DNA of 8,955 nt from an uncultured Lachnospiraceae bacterium (GCA_947178115.1 CAMWXF010000051.1:1-8955); one strand, 5' to 3'; shown: positions 1-7,242, numbered from the stretch's first letter. The notes: generated by a model not told the origin, from the sequence alone. Translations and numbers: made by a program.

Positions 1-1
1 G

Positions 2-94
2 AATAAAACATTCTATATAAATTTAACAGAAAACAGGAATGTAATGAAGCAGGAAGCGCAGCAACGAAAGATTTTGTATGCGTTTTCGGAATAG
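2..94 (+). CDS. possible 3' end of an upstream gene (partial)
   Basis: One plus-strand frame is open from the left edge to a TAG at 92-94, giving 30 residues that end KILYAFSE. The other two plus-strand frames stop almost at once. The stop lies 8 bases before the ATG of the next gene, the spacing expected for neighbours in an operon. The peptide is polar and basic and I do not recognise it. An in-frame ATG at 44 could instead start a 16-residue leader peptide. With only 93 bases visible, chance is not excluded. Confidence 0.35.
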   Translation, partial: NKTFYINLTENRNVMKQEAQQRKILYAFSE

Positions 95-102
95 AGGAAA
101 CA

Positions 103-276
103 ATGAGCAGTTGTGATACCTGTAGCAATTACCAATATGATGAAGATTACGAGTGTTATGTATGCATGGTAGATCTGGATGAAGACGATATGAGCCGATT
201 CCTGAGAGGCGGTAATTTTGAATGCTCATTTTATCAACTGGATAATGAATATCTGATCGTAAGAAAGCAGATGTAG
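103..276 (+). CDS. small Cys-rich protein, DUF6472-like (57 aa)
   Basis: The gene encodes a 57-residue acidic protein beginning MSSCDTCSNYQYDEDYECY. Cysteines at 4, 7, 18, 21 and 41 form two CxxC pairs plus a fifth Cys, an arrangement suited to binding zinc or an Fe-S centre. Between them is an acidic LDEDDM stretch followed by RFLRGGNF, and the protein ends YLIVRKQM. Length and pattern match what I recall of the uncharacterised Firmicutes family DUF6472; I could not run a search. A GAGGAAA ribosome binding site sits about 5 bases before the ATG. There is no signal peptide or membrane segment, so it is probably cytoplasmic. It converges on the giant activase gene. The last codons lie inside a terminator hairpin. 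The function is unknown; a metal-dependent role or an accessory role to the activase is only a guess. Confidence 0.8.
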   Translation: MSSCDTCSNYQYDEDYECYVCMVDLDEDDMSRFLRGGNFECSFYQLDNEYLIVRKQM

Positions 277-297
277 GAGTTTCCTGCATCTGCTTTT
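267..297. terminator. bidirectional intrinsic terminator between convergent genes
   Basis: The arms at 267-278 and 282-293 pair over 12 bp with one T-G wobble around a GTT loop, and TTTT follows at 294-297 on the plus strand. Read on the minus strand the same stem has one C-A mismatch and is followed by TTTCTT (rc of 261-266), so it can also end the activase transcript, whose stop codon is about 60 bases away. The stem includes the last codons and TAG stop of the small Cys-rich gene. Confidence 0.85.
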
Positions 298-353
298 ACA
301 TAGCGCTAATTTATCGTGACCCGCCGAAAACTCTGATTGCTGAATAACGCACG

Positions 354-3300
354 TTACGCATTCTTTTTTAAATTTTTCTGCGCCGTTGACAGCATCAGTT
401 TGATTCTGTTAAGCTGGTTGACTTCGCTGGCGCCCGGGTCATAGTCTATCGCTACGATGTTGGACAGCGGGAAGCGCTTGCGCAGTTCCTTGATGACGCC
501 TTTGCCTACCACGTGATTGGGCAGACAGCCGAAGGGCTGTGTGCAGACGATATTGTTTACGCCGCTGTGAATTAGCTCAACCATCTCGCCGGTCAAAAAC
601 CATCCCTCACCGGTCTGGTTGCCGATATTGACGATGGGCTTGGCATATTCTACCAGTTTATAGATACTTACCGGCGGTGTAAAATGCCGGCTTTTTTTGA
701 ATTCTTTAGCCGCCGCCTCACGCAGCTTCTCGAGGGCCCAGATTCCCAGCTTGGACACTGCAGCAGCCTTGTGGGATGTGCCCAGATAGTCCGCCTTGTA
801 GATCTGGTTATAGAAGCAGTAGAGCATGAAATCCAGAAGATCGGGTACGACAGCCTCCGCACCTTCCGATTCCAGCAGTTCCACCAGATGGTTATTGGCC
901 GCAGGAGCGAATTTTACAAGGATCTCACCCACGATGCCGACTCTCGGTTTGTGCAGGTCCTCATGAATCGGGACGGCATCAAATTCCCGTATGATCTGCC
1001 GGCACATCTTCCGAAACGTCATAAGATTCATATGCTTACGAGATACGAATTCGCGGCATTTTTCCACCCATTTCGCATGGAGGGCATCTACGGAGCCGGG
1101 CGTCTTCTCATAAGGCCGCATACGGTAGACGCAGCGCATGAAAATGTCCCCGAAGAGTGCGCTGTAAGCGGCGCGCATAAGAAGTTCGGCATTGAGATGG
1201 AAACCGGGATTACTCTCGATGCCGGCAAGATTCAGTGAGATAACAGGAATCTGTTCCATGCCTGCTTTCTCTAGGGCACGTCTGATGAAGCCCACATAGT
1301 TGGTGGCACGGCAGCCGCCGCCCGTCTGGGTCATGATAATTGCCACTTTGTTCAGGTCATATTTGCCGGAAAGGAGGGCATCCATGATCTGTCCTACTAC
1401 CATCAGTGAAGGATAACACGCGTCATTATTTACATATTTTAATCCCACATCTACAGCATGTCGGTTGTCGTTGTTAAGTACCTCGAAGTGATAACCGCAG
1501 GCTTCGAATCCTGACTGCATGATCTCGAAATGGATCGGAGACATCTGCGGGCACAGGATCGTGTATTCTTTCCGCATTTCTTCCGTGAAGGGCACCTTGT
1601 GGATGGCGCTGGAACGGATGATGCGGGCCTTTTTCTTCTGTTCTCTGACTTTGATGGCGGAGAGCAGGGAGCGGATGCGGATTCTGGCGGCACCTAAGTT
1701 GTTGACTTCATCGATTTTCAGGCAGGTATAGATCTTGTCGGAGCCGGATAGGATATCGTTTACCTGATCGGTGGTCACGGCATCCAGCCCGCAGCCGAAA
1801 GAGTTTAACTGAATCAGATCCAAATCTTCTCTTGTCTTTACATAGCTTGCGGCAGCATACAGTCTGGAATGGTACATCCACTGGTCGGACACGATCAGCG
1901 GCCGTTCCGGTTTCGCCAGATGGGAGACGGAGTCCTCCGTCAGCACCGCGATATCGTAGGAGTTGATCAGCTCCGGAATTCCGTGATTAATCTCCGGATC
2001 GATATGGTAAGGACGACCCGCCAGTACAATGCCTCGTTTGTGGTTTGCTTCCATGAAGCGGAGTACTTCTTCTCCCTTGTCGCGCATATCCTGTCTGGCG
2101 GCAGCCTGCTCTTCCCATGCGGCATTTGCGGCATCCATTACCTCTGTGACAGGAAGCTCTTGAAATTCCTTAGTGAGGGCGGAGGTGACTGTCTGCAGAT
2201 CCCTAAAGGACATAAAGGGGTTGAGGAAGACTACCTCGCCGCGGCCGATCTCCTCCACGTTGTTCTTAATATTTTCCGAGTAGGAAGTGACGATCGGGCA
2301 GTTGTAGTGATTGTTCGCCTCGTGAAATTCGTCCCTCTCATAGAACAGTGCGGGGTAGAAGATAAAGTCAACCTTTTGACTGATCAGCCACGCAACATGT
2401 CCATGGGCGAGTTTCGCAGGATAACATTCCGATTCACTGGGGATGGACTCGATTCCGAGCTCATAGATCTTACGATTTGAGCTGGGAGAGAGTACCACGC
2501 GGTATCCGAGTTTTGTGAAAAAAGTGAACCAGAACGGATAATTTTCGTACATATTGAGGACTCTCGGAATTCCCACCGTACCGCGGACTGCTTTGTCGGC
2601 AGACAGAGGCTCGTAGGAGAAGAGTCTTTTTAACTTATAATCATAGAGATTGGGTATTCCGTTCTCGTTTTTCGTACGACCAAGGCCGCGTTCGCAGCGG
2701 TTGCCGGAGATGTACTGACGTCCGCCCGTGAATTTGTTGATGGTGAGACGGCAGTTGTTGGTGCAGCCTTTGCACTTAGCCATGCTTGTCTCGAATTGCA
2801 GATTGGTGATCTGATCGATCGTAAGCATGGAAGTCTGATAGCCTTCTTCGTAGTGCTCCCTGGCGATCAGAGCAGCGCCGAAAGCGCCCATGATGCCGGC
2901 GATATCGGGACGGATTGCGTTGCAGTCGGCGATCTTTTCGAAGCTGCGAAGTACGGCATCATTATAGAATGTGCCGCCCTGTACTACGATATTTTTGCCC
3001 AGTTCCGAGGCGTCGGAGACTTTGATAACCTTAAACAGCGCATTTTTGATGACGGAGTAGGCAAGTCCGGCGGATATGTCGGAGACGGAAGCTCCTTCCT
3101 TCTGCGCCTGTTTTACCTTGGAGTTCATGAAAACCGTACAGCGGGTGCCCAGATCGATGGGATGCTCGGCAAACAGCGCCGCTTTAGCGAAGTCCTCTAC
3201 GCTGTAATTCAGGGATTTGGCAAATGTCTCAATAAAAGAACCGCAGCCGGAAGAACATGCCTCATTGAGCTGTACGCTGTCCACCGTTTGATTTTTGATC

Positions 3301-4592
3301 TTAATACACTTCATGTCCTGTCCACCGATGTCTAAGATACAATCCACTTGCGGATCAAAGAATGCGGCAGCATAGTAGTGTGCCACAGTCTCCACCTCAC
3401 CGTCGTCCAACAGAAAAGCGGCCTTCATGAGCGCTTCGCCGTAGCCGGTGGAGCAGGAACGGACGATTTTTACGCCTGCAGGAAGCAGGGCATGGATTTC
3501 CTTCAGGGAACGGATCGCGGTCTTAAGCGGGCTGCCGTCGTTACTGCTGTAAAACGAATAGAGCAGCGAACCGTCTTCACCCACCAGTGCAACCTTCGTG
3601 GTGGTGGAACCGGCATCTATGCCTAAGAAACAATTACCTTTATAAGAAGCCAGATCGGAGGTCGTCACATGATGGACGGCATGTCTGGAACAGAAATCAT
3701 TATATTCGTCCTTGGAAGAAAACAGCGGCTCCATGCGTTCCACTTCAAATTCCATCTTGATATCGGAAGAGAGCTTGGCTACAATTTCTTCCATAGTAAA
3801 GAATGTTTCTTCCTTGGCGTTCAGCGCGGAACCGATGGCGGCGAACAGATGGGAGTTGTCCATGTCGATGATATGTTCGTCGTCCAGCTTCAGCGTACGG
3901 ATGAAGGACTGCTTTAACTCTGACAGAAAGTGCAGCGGTCCGCCTAAGAACGCCACATGTCCTCTGATCGGTTTACCGCAGGCCAGACCGCTGATCGTCT
4001 GGTTGACCACCGCCTGAAAAATGGAGGCGGACAGATCTTCTTTGGTAGCGCCCTCATTGATGAGCGGCTGTATATCGGATTTGGCGAAGACACCGCACCT
4101 TGCCGCAATCGTATAGAGGGAATGGTAGTTTTTGGCATACTCATTCAGCCCTGACGCATCAGTCTGCAGCAGGGAGGCCATCTGGTCGATGAAAGATCCG
4201 GTACCGCCCGCGCATATTCCGTTCATGCGCTGCTCCACATTACCTCCTTCAAAATAGATGATCTTAGCGTCCTCCCCGCCCAGCTCAATCGCGACATCGG
4301 TAACCGGCGCAAGGGTTTGAAGGGATGTGGATACAGCGATAACTTCCTGCACGAAAGGAACCTGAAGATGGTTGGCAAGCGTCAGACCGCCCGATCCGGT
4401 TATCATCGGATGTATCGTTATATTTCCGAGCTTTTCATAGGCTTTCTTAAGCAGGTCGGAAAGGGTTTCTCTTATGTTTGCAAAATGTCTCTGATAGTCG
4501 GAAAAGAGTATCTGCTGTTTTTCGTCAAGAACGGCGATTTTTACAGTGGTAGAACCAATGTCAATGCCGAGGGTATATTGCATTTTACTCAT
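354..4592 (-). CDS. giant fused acyl-CoA dehydratase activase-like Fe-S ATPase (1,412 aa)
   Basis: This protein is related to the activators and subunits of 2-hydroxyacyl-CoA dehydratases and benzoyl-CoA reductases, enzymes in which ATP hydrolysis drives low-potential electron transfer through [4Fe-4S] clusters. Residues about 8-260 and 320-580 are two BcrAD/BadFG ASKHA domains. Each has a phosphate loop (GIDIGSTT at 9, GIDAGSTT at 324), a second nucleotide motif (GGEDAK, GGQDMK) and paired cluster cysteines (C127/C166, C446/C485). A Cys set follows at 607, 610, 614 and 633, then a DUF2229-like region (about 670-890). The C-terminal part (about 1010-1410) resembles dehydratase subunits and holds C1014, C1059, C1094, C1350 and C1356. 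I start at ATG 4590-4592, 11 bases after AAGGAG. The GTG at 4602-4604 overlaps that site, so it is unlikely to be used. No membrane segment is seen. The substrate cannot be told, and no separate dehydratase genes flank it. Family call firm, role uncertain. Confidence 0.93.
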   Translation of the reverse strand: MSKMQYTLGIDIGSTTVKIAVLDEKQQILFSDYQRHFANIRETLSDLLKKAYEKLGNITIHPMITGSGGLTLANHLQVPFVQEVIAVSTSLQTLAPVTDVAIELGGEDAKIIYFEGGNVEQRMNGICAGGTGSFIDQMASLLQTDASGLNEYAKNYHSLYTIAARCGVFAKSDIQPLINEGATKEDLSASIFQAVVNQTISGLACGKPIRGHVAFLGGPLHFLSELKQSFIRTLKLDDEHIIDMDNSHLFAAIGSALNAKEETFFTMEEIVAKLSSDIKMEFEVERMEPLFSSKDEYNDFCSRHAVHHVTTSDLASYKGNCFLGIDAGSTTTKVALVGEDGSLLYSFYSSNDGSPLKTAIRSLKEIHALLPAGVKIVRSCSTGYGEALMKAAFLLDDGEVETVAHYYAAAFFDPQVDCILDIGGQDMKCIKIKNQTVDSVQLNEACSSGCGSFIETFAKSLNYSVEDFAKAALFAEHPIDLGTRCTVFMNSKVKQAQKEGASVSDISAGLAYSVIKNALFKVIKVSDASELGKNIVVQGGTFYNDAVLRSFEKIADCNAIRPDIAGIMGAFGAALIAREHYEEGYQTSMLTIDQITNLQFETSMAKCKGCTNNCRLTINKFTGGRQYISGNRCERGLGRTKNENGIPNLYDYKLKRLFSYEPLSADKAVRGTVGIPRVLNMYENYPFWFTFFTKLGYRVVLSPSSNRKIYELGIESIPSESECYPAKLAHGHVAWLISQKVDFIFYPALFYERDEFHEANNHYNCPIVTSYSENIKNNVEEIGRGEVVFLNPFMSFRDLQTVTSALTKEFQELPVTEVMDAANAAWEEQAAARQDMRDKGEEVLRFMEANHKRGIVLAGRPYHIDPEINHGIPELINSYDIAVLTEDSVSHLAKPERPLIVSDQWMYHSRLYAAASYVKTREDLDLIQLNSFGCGLDAVTTDQVNDILSGSDKIYTCLKIDEVNNLGAARIRIRSLLSAIKVREQKKKARIIRSSAIHKVPFTEEMRKEYTILCPQMSPIHFEIMQSGFEACGYHFEVLNNDNRHAVDVGLKYVNNDACYPSLMVVGQIMDALLSGKYDLNKVAIIMTQTGGGCRATNYVGFIRRALEKAGMEQIPVISLNLAGIESNPGFHLNAELLMRAAYSALFGDIFMRCVYRMRPYEKTPGSVDALHAKWVEKCREFVSRKHMNLMTFRKMCRQIIREFDAVPIHEDLHKPRVGIVGEILVKFAPAANNHLVELLESEGAEAVVPDLLDFMLYCFYNQIYKADYLGTSHKAAAVSKLGIWALEKLREAAAKEFKKSRHFTPPVSIYKLVEYAKPIVNIGNQTGEGWFLTGEMVELIHSGVNNIVCTQPFGCLPNHVVGKGVIKELRKRFPLSNIVAIDYDPGASEVNQLNRIKLMLSTAQKNLKKNA

Positions 4593-4642
4593 TTCGTATA
4601 TCACTCCTTACTTTATTAAATGCTTTTCTGACAGACCTTGTC

Positions 4643-4671
4643 ATTATACGACAGTGTTTTGCAAAAAGCAA
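4643..4671 (-). promoter_or_regulatory. sigma-A promoter of the activase gene
   Basis: Read on the minus strand, TTGCTT (4666-4671) is followed after exactly 17 bases by a consensus TATAAT (4643-4648). The start point would fall near 4636, leaving a leader of about 44 bases before the ATG, with AAGGAG at 4604-4609. Element sequences and spacing fit housekeeping-sigma promoters. No operator is evident. Confidence 0.75.
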
Positions 4672-4755
4672 TCGGCTAATTGTTGGTAATGTGTTAAGAT
4701 TTTAAAACGTATTTATAAAATTTTTATGACTTGGCTATTTTTGAAATCGGCGGCG

Positions 4756-4784
4756 TTTACTTTTAAAAAAAGGAATGTTAAAAT
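4756..4784 (+). promoter_or_regulatory. probable sigma-A promoter of the rhomboid-like operon
   Basis: TTTACT (4756-4761) and TAAAAT (4779-4784) are separated by 17 bases, with an A-rich spacer. Transcription would start near 4791, about 43 bases before the ATG. Both boxes deviate from consensus. A second weaker candidate pair is TTGTTG at 4680 with TAAAAC at 4703. The region is AT-rich, so chance matches are easy. Confidence 0.5.
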
Positions 4785-4818
4785 GTATTCATCTTGAGTT
4801 TCGAAAATACATTGTATT
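4782..4818 (+). repeat. TGTATT/AATACA dyads over the operon start site
   Basis: AATGTATT (4782-4789) is exactly complementary to AATACATT (4806-4813), giving an 8-bp dyad with a 16-base gap. AATACA (4806-4811) also forms a tight palindrome with TGTATT (4813-4818) around a single T. Three half-sites thus lie between the -10 box and the ribosome binding site at 4821-4826. They could be an operator or a leader hairpin; the sequence alone does not decide. Confidence 0.4.
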
Positions 4819-4833
4819 GCAAGGAGAATGAAA

Positions 4834-5703
4834 ATGAGTCCTTTTGAACGTAAGTTTGGGAAATATGCGGTCAGGAATCTGTCCTTTGTGCTGGTGGCCT
4901 GCTATGCGGTGGGATATCTGATCGAGATGATAGACAGAGGGGGAATGCTGATCCAATATCTGACACTGGATCCTTACGCGATACTGCACGGGCAGATATG
5001 GCGGCTTGTCACCTGGGTTCTGATTCCTCCGCCAACGGGCAATATCTTTTTCATGTTGATCATGATGTATTTCTATTGTTCCATCGGTACGACGCTGGAG
5101 CGGACCTGGGGAACTTACCGGTATAATGTGTATCTGTTTTCGGGAATGCTCTTCACCATTGCGGGCAGCTTCCTGCTGATGGGGTATCTGTATCTCTTGC
5201 ATGGGGACAGCTTTGCAATAGCGGGGGCGGCGGAATACTATTTCAGTTACGTTTCTATTTTTTTCAGTACTTACTATATCAATATGTCGATTTTCCTTGC
5301 TTTTGCGGCGACATTTCCGGATGTGCAGGTAATGCTTATGTTCATTATCCCGATTAAAGTGAAGTGGATGGGAGTCATTTACGGCATTATGCTTATATTC
5401 GATTTTTTTCAGACAAGTGTGGAAGGCAGATTCGCGATCGCCGCATCTCTGCTTAACTTCGTCGTGTTCTTTATCACATCGCGCAATATGATGCACCTGA
5501 ATCCGAAGCAGATTCACAGGCGGCAGGAATTTAAGCGGGATGTACGACGGAATACGGGAATCACGAAGCATAAGTGCGCGATCTGCGGCAGGACCGAAGT
5601 GGACAGTCCGGAATTGCAGTTCAGATTCTGTTCTAAATGCGACGGAAATTATGAGTACTGCGAAGAACATCTGTATACGCATACGCACGTGAAAAGATCG
5701 TAG
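4834..5703 (+). CDS. rhomboid-fold membrane protein with C-terminal Cys/His finger, probably inactive
   Basis: This 289-residue protein has a rhomboid/Derlin-like membrane domain. Hydrophobic segments lie near residues 15-32, 70-86, 98-122, 138-160, 165-192 and 200-215. Family-like signatures are the WRLVTW motif at 56-61 in the first loop, LERTWGTYRYN after helix 2, and the FP...PIKVKWMG stretch between late helices, which recalls Derlin/TMEM115-type proteins. The GxSG serine expected in helix 4 is not found (the stretch reads FAIAGAAEYY), nor is the helix-6 histidine (FAIAASLLNF), so it is probably a pseudoprotease. A basic linker (222-246) leads to a C-terminal finger with C248, C251, C266, C269, C276, H279, H283 and H285, likely zinc-binding. 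ATG at 4834 is chosen because AAGGAG (4821-4826) lies 7 bases upstream; the ATG at 4828 is only 1 base away. It heads an operon with the sigma-like gene 20 bases downstream. Confidence 0.75.
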   Translation: MSPFERKFGKYAVRNLSFVLVACYAVGYLIEMIDRGGMLIQYLTLDPYAILHGQIWRLVTWVLIPPPTGNIFFMLIMMYFYCSIGTTLERTWGTYRYNVYLFSGMLFTIAGSFLLMGYLYLLHGDSFAIAGAAEYYFSYVSIFFSTYYINMSIFLAFAATFPDVQVMLMFIIPIKVKWMGVIYGIMLIFDFFQTSVEGRFAIAASLLNFVVFFITSRNMMHLNPKQIHRRQEFKRDVRRNTGITKHKCAICGRTEVDSPELQFRFCSKCDGNYEYCEEHLYTHTHVKRS

Positions 5704-5723
5704 AAAATATAGGGATAGGCACG

Positions 5724-6470
5724 ATGAATAAGGAAGTTTTATTTGCAAAAACGTTAGAACAGGTAAAGAAGACCGCGAAAGAGCAGGGAAACTGCCTCAC
5801 CAGGGAACAGGTGGAGGAGGCTTTTGCACCGCTCGGGCTTGGTGGAGAGCAGATGGAGATGGTTTACGGCTATCTGCACCAGCATAAGATTGGTATTGGA
5901 GAGCCTGTAGATCCGGACGCATATCTGGCAGAGGAGGAGAAGGATTATCTGGAAACTTACCTGGACGAACTGCGGGCATTGCCGGAGCTTTCACAGGGAG
6001 AGCGGGAGGCCGTTACGCTGTCTGCCATGGCGGGAGACGGAGAGGCCCAGAGCCGGTTGGCGCAGGCGTATCTGCCCGAAGTAGTGGAGATCGCAAAGCT
6101 TTATGCCGGACAGGGTGTCTATTTGGAGGATCTGATCGGAGAAGGTAATGTGGCATTGACGATGGGGGTTACCATGCTGGGAGCGCTGGAGCACGCATCC
6201 GAGGCGCAGGGGATGCTCGGCAGGATGATGATGGACGCCATGGAAGAATATATTGCTCGGAACGCTGAGGAAGAGAAGAAGGACAAGAAAATTGCAGGTA
6301 AGGTCAATCAGGTGGCGGATGCAGCCCGTGAACTGGCGCGGGAGCTTCACAGAAAGGTGACGGTGGAAGAGGTAATGGAGGAGTCGGGACTTAGCAGAAA
6401 AGTCATCGAGGATGCGGTCCGTATGAGCGGTGGGAAAATCGAAGATCTGGAATACGGCAGCACGAGTTAG
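5724..6470 (+). CDS. sigma-70-like protein lacking region 4
   Basis: This is a 248-residue acidic protein built like a housekeeping sigma factor without its promoter-reading parts. Residues 5-60 match region 1.1 (TREQVEEAF, then a YLHQHKIGI end). Residues 66-95 match region 1.2 (YLDELRALPELSQGERE). Residues 115-150 match regions 2.1-2.2 (LPEVVEIAKLY, then YLEDLIGEGNVALTMGV), the main core-RNA-polymerase contact in this family. Where regions 2.3-2.4 should carry the aromatic FSTYATWW motif there is MLGRMMMDAMEEY, so -10 melting is probably lost. Residues 190-240 match region 3 (a TVEEVMEESGLS helix-turn-helix), then the protein ends with no region 4. It may bind core polymerase without recognising promoters. 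Start ATG has AGGG 9 bases upstream. It is 20 bases after the rhomboid-like gene, so presumably co-transcribed. Domain calls come from motif recall, not a search. Confidence 0.8.
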   Translation: MNKEVLFAKTLEQVKKTAKEQGNCLTREQVEEAFAPLGLGGEQMEMVYGYLHQHKIGIGEPVDPDAYLAEEEKDYLETYLDELRALPELSQGEREAVTLSAMAGDGEAQSRLAQAYLPEVVEIAKLYAGQGVYLEDLIGEGNVALTMGVTMLGALEHASEAQGMLGRMMMDAMEEYIARNAEEEKKDKKIAGKVNQVADAARELARELHRKVTVEEVMEESGLSRKVIEDAVRMSGGKIEDLEYGSTS

Positions 6471-6539
6471 GAAGAGCGGCCCGGACCAAGAAATTTGCGC
6501 CAGCAGTCCGGCAGGCGATGGAAAGGCACAGGTACAAAA

Positions 6540-6962
6540 GTGGATTATCAAGACAACGATTTTAAATATTTTATGCAGGATGCGGGGACCATCTATCTGG
6601 GTGCCAGATTCAGTTATGCGGAGATTCTGGAGCAGGAGATGGTTTCTTTTAAATATAAGAGTATTGTGCAGCATTATATTTTGAAGGATACCGACCCGGA
6701 GACTACACTGGAGAGTCAATTTTATTACATGACTTCGGATCAGTTCTCGTACAAGACTTATTTACAGCTTAAGGCAAAGGTTAAAGTCAGTATGCTGACA
6801 CAGAAGAAAAGCTTGTTCGGCAAGGAGAAGGTTGCGTATGAAAACAAAGTGATGAAGCTGGATGAGATTGTCGGCATGAACCTGGCACAGAAGAAGAAAT
6901 GCGGCATGATTATACATGAATTGGCGCTTTCAAAATTGGCGCTTATGGGATTTAGTGTATAA
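6540..6962 (+). CDS. conserved-looking protein of unknown function (140 aa)
   Basis: I do not recognise this protein. From a GTG at 6540 it has 140 residues, beginning MDYQDNDFKYFMQD. It is soluble, mixed alpha/beta in appearance, with a basic middle (LKAKVKVSMLTQKKSLFGKEK) and no signal peptide, membrane segment or metal motif. The single cysteine is near the C-terminus. The GTG is chosen because AGG lies 7 bases upstream and GAAAGG 13 bases upstream, and the sequence becomes protein-like there. A TTG at 6495 would add 15 low-complexity residues and has no nearby ribosome binding site, and ATG 6573 (residue 12 from the GTG) has none either. It follows the sigma-like gene by 69 bases on the same strand, with no promoter or terminator seen between, so it is probably the third gene of that operon. 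A partner role for its neighbours is inference only. Confidence 0.7.
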   Translation: MDYQDNDFKYFMQDAGTIYLGARFSYAEILEQEMVSFKYKSIVQHYILKDTDPETTLESQFYYMTSDQFSYKTYLQLKAKVKVSMLTQKKSLFGKEKVAYENKVMKLDEIVGMNLAQKKKCGMIIHELALSKLALMGFSV

Positions 6963-6974
6963 TAAGGCAATAAA

Positions 6975-7043
6975 ATGTTGAAAAACGCGATAAATGACAT
7001 CCTAAATGCGGAAAATAATCTTGCTTATCGCAGCATTATTTGA
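6975..7043 (+). CDS. possible 22-residue microprotein
   Basis: An ATG 12 bases after the previous stop opens a 22-residue frame starting MLKNAINDILNAENN and ending at TGA 7041-7043. AAGG at 6964-6967 sits 7 bases upstream, a usable ribosome binding site. The peptide is amphipathic and could form one helix. Its 3' part overlaps an AT-rich hairpin (7013-7041) and two of the direct repeats, so it may be a chance frame. Confidence 0.2.
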   Translation: MLKNAINDILNAENNLAYRSII

Positions 7044-7075
7044 TAAACTGACATTGTCGGACAAGATAAACGACA
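6989..7075 (+). repeat. three GATAAA-GACA direct repeats
   Basis: Related units occur at 6989-7000 (GATAAATGACAT), 7042-7054 (GATAAACTGACAT) and 7065-7075 (GATAAACGACA), all in the same orientation. Spacing is 53 and 23 bases. They lie between the end of the three-gene unit and the 34-bp palindrome. They could be binding sites or a decayed duplication; the sequence does not say which. Confidence 0.4.
7013..7041 (+). repeat. AT-rich hairpin after the three-gene unit
   Basis: AAATAATCTTGC (7013-7024) pairs with GCAGCATTATTT (7030-7041) around TTATC, with one C-C mismatch and one T-G wobble. There is no T-run after the stem. It may be a weak terminator or an mRNA 3'-end stabiliser for the upstream gene. 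Confidence 0.4.
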
Positions 7076-7081
7076 AAGTGA

Positions 7082-7115
7082 CAACATTGTGACAGAAATT
7101 TCTGTCACAATGTTG
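7082..7115. repeat. perfect 34-bp palindrome
   Basis: The arm CAACATTGTGACAGAAA (7082-7098) is followed directly by its exact reverse complement (7099-7115), 17 bp with no mismatch and no spacer. As RNA it would form a long hairpin with an AAAUUU tip. The flanks do not extend it. T-rich sequence begins only about 10 bases later, so it is not a standard terminator. It could be an operator for a dimeric regulator or a 3'-end stabilising hairpin. Confidence 0.9.
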
Positions 7116-7138
7116 CGGTAAAATTCCCTTTTTACACT

Positions 7139-7179
7139 GGACAGGCAGAGATGAACCGAGCGTCTCTGCCTGTCCTTTT
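7139..7179 (+). terminator. strong intrinsic terminator
   Basis: GGACAGGCAGAGA (7139-7151) pairs perfectly with TCTCTGCCTGTCC (7163-7175), a 13-bp GC-rich stem with an 11-base loop, followed directly by TTTT (7176-7179). The opposite strand has no T-run after the stem, so it acts on plus-strand transcripts, presumably ending the three-gene unit. It lies 176 bases after the last stop codon, implying a long structured 3' UTR or a separate short RNA. Confidence 0.85.
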
Positions 7180-7242
7180 ATGCGCAGAACCGTGCAAAGG
7201 AAGTATGCCTCTAATGCGGCGCCCGGGTCGCGCGGCGAGTAG
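7180..7242 (+). CDS. possible 20-residue basic microprotein in a GC-rich patch
   Basis: A frame from ATG 7180 to TAG 7240-7242 encodes 20 residues, beginning MRRTVQRKYASN. It starts in the T-run of the terminator and has no ribosome binding site, so translation is doubtful. Its 3' half covers a GC-rich stretch (7217-7238) unlike the AT-rich surroundings. More likely a structured RNA element, a remnant or chance. Confidence 0.12.
   Translation: MRRTVQRKYASNAAPGSRGE

Noticed and set aside
684..1238. Plus-strand frames opposite the giant activase gene, also at 1869-2480 and 2796-3335
   Set aside because: All lie inside a firmly identified minus-strand gene, show no domain features and lack credible ribosome binding sites.
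4789..5748. Long minus-strand frame (319 residues) opposite the rhomboid-like gene
   Set aside because: It is the antisense shadow of a gene with a good ribosome binding site and recognisable motifs. Its own translation is His/Arg-rich with no family signature.
5991..6719. Minus-strand 242-residue frame across the sigma-like and unknown genes
   Set aside because: It spans two plus-strand genes and their gap, and its translation has no recognisable features.
7082..7115. CRP/FNR-type operator in the palindrome (TGTGA and TCACA are present)
   Set aside because: The half-sites are 12 bases apart rather than the 6 of CRP sites, and there is no promoter beside them.
7218..7229. 12-base GGCGCCCGGGTC shared with 428-439 inside the activase gene
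   Set aside because: Similarity does not extend beyond the 12 bases, and one copy is ordinary coding sequence (DPGAS), so it is most likely chance.
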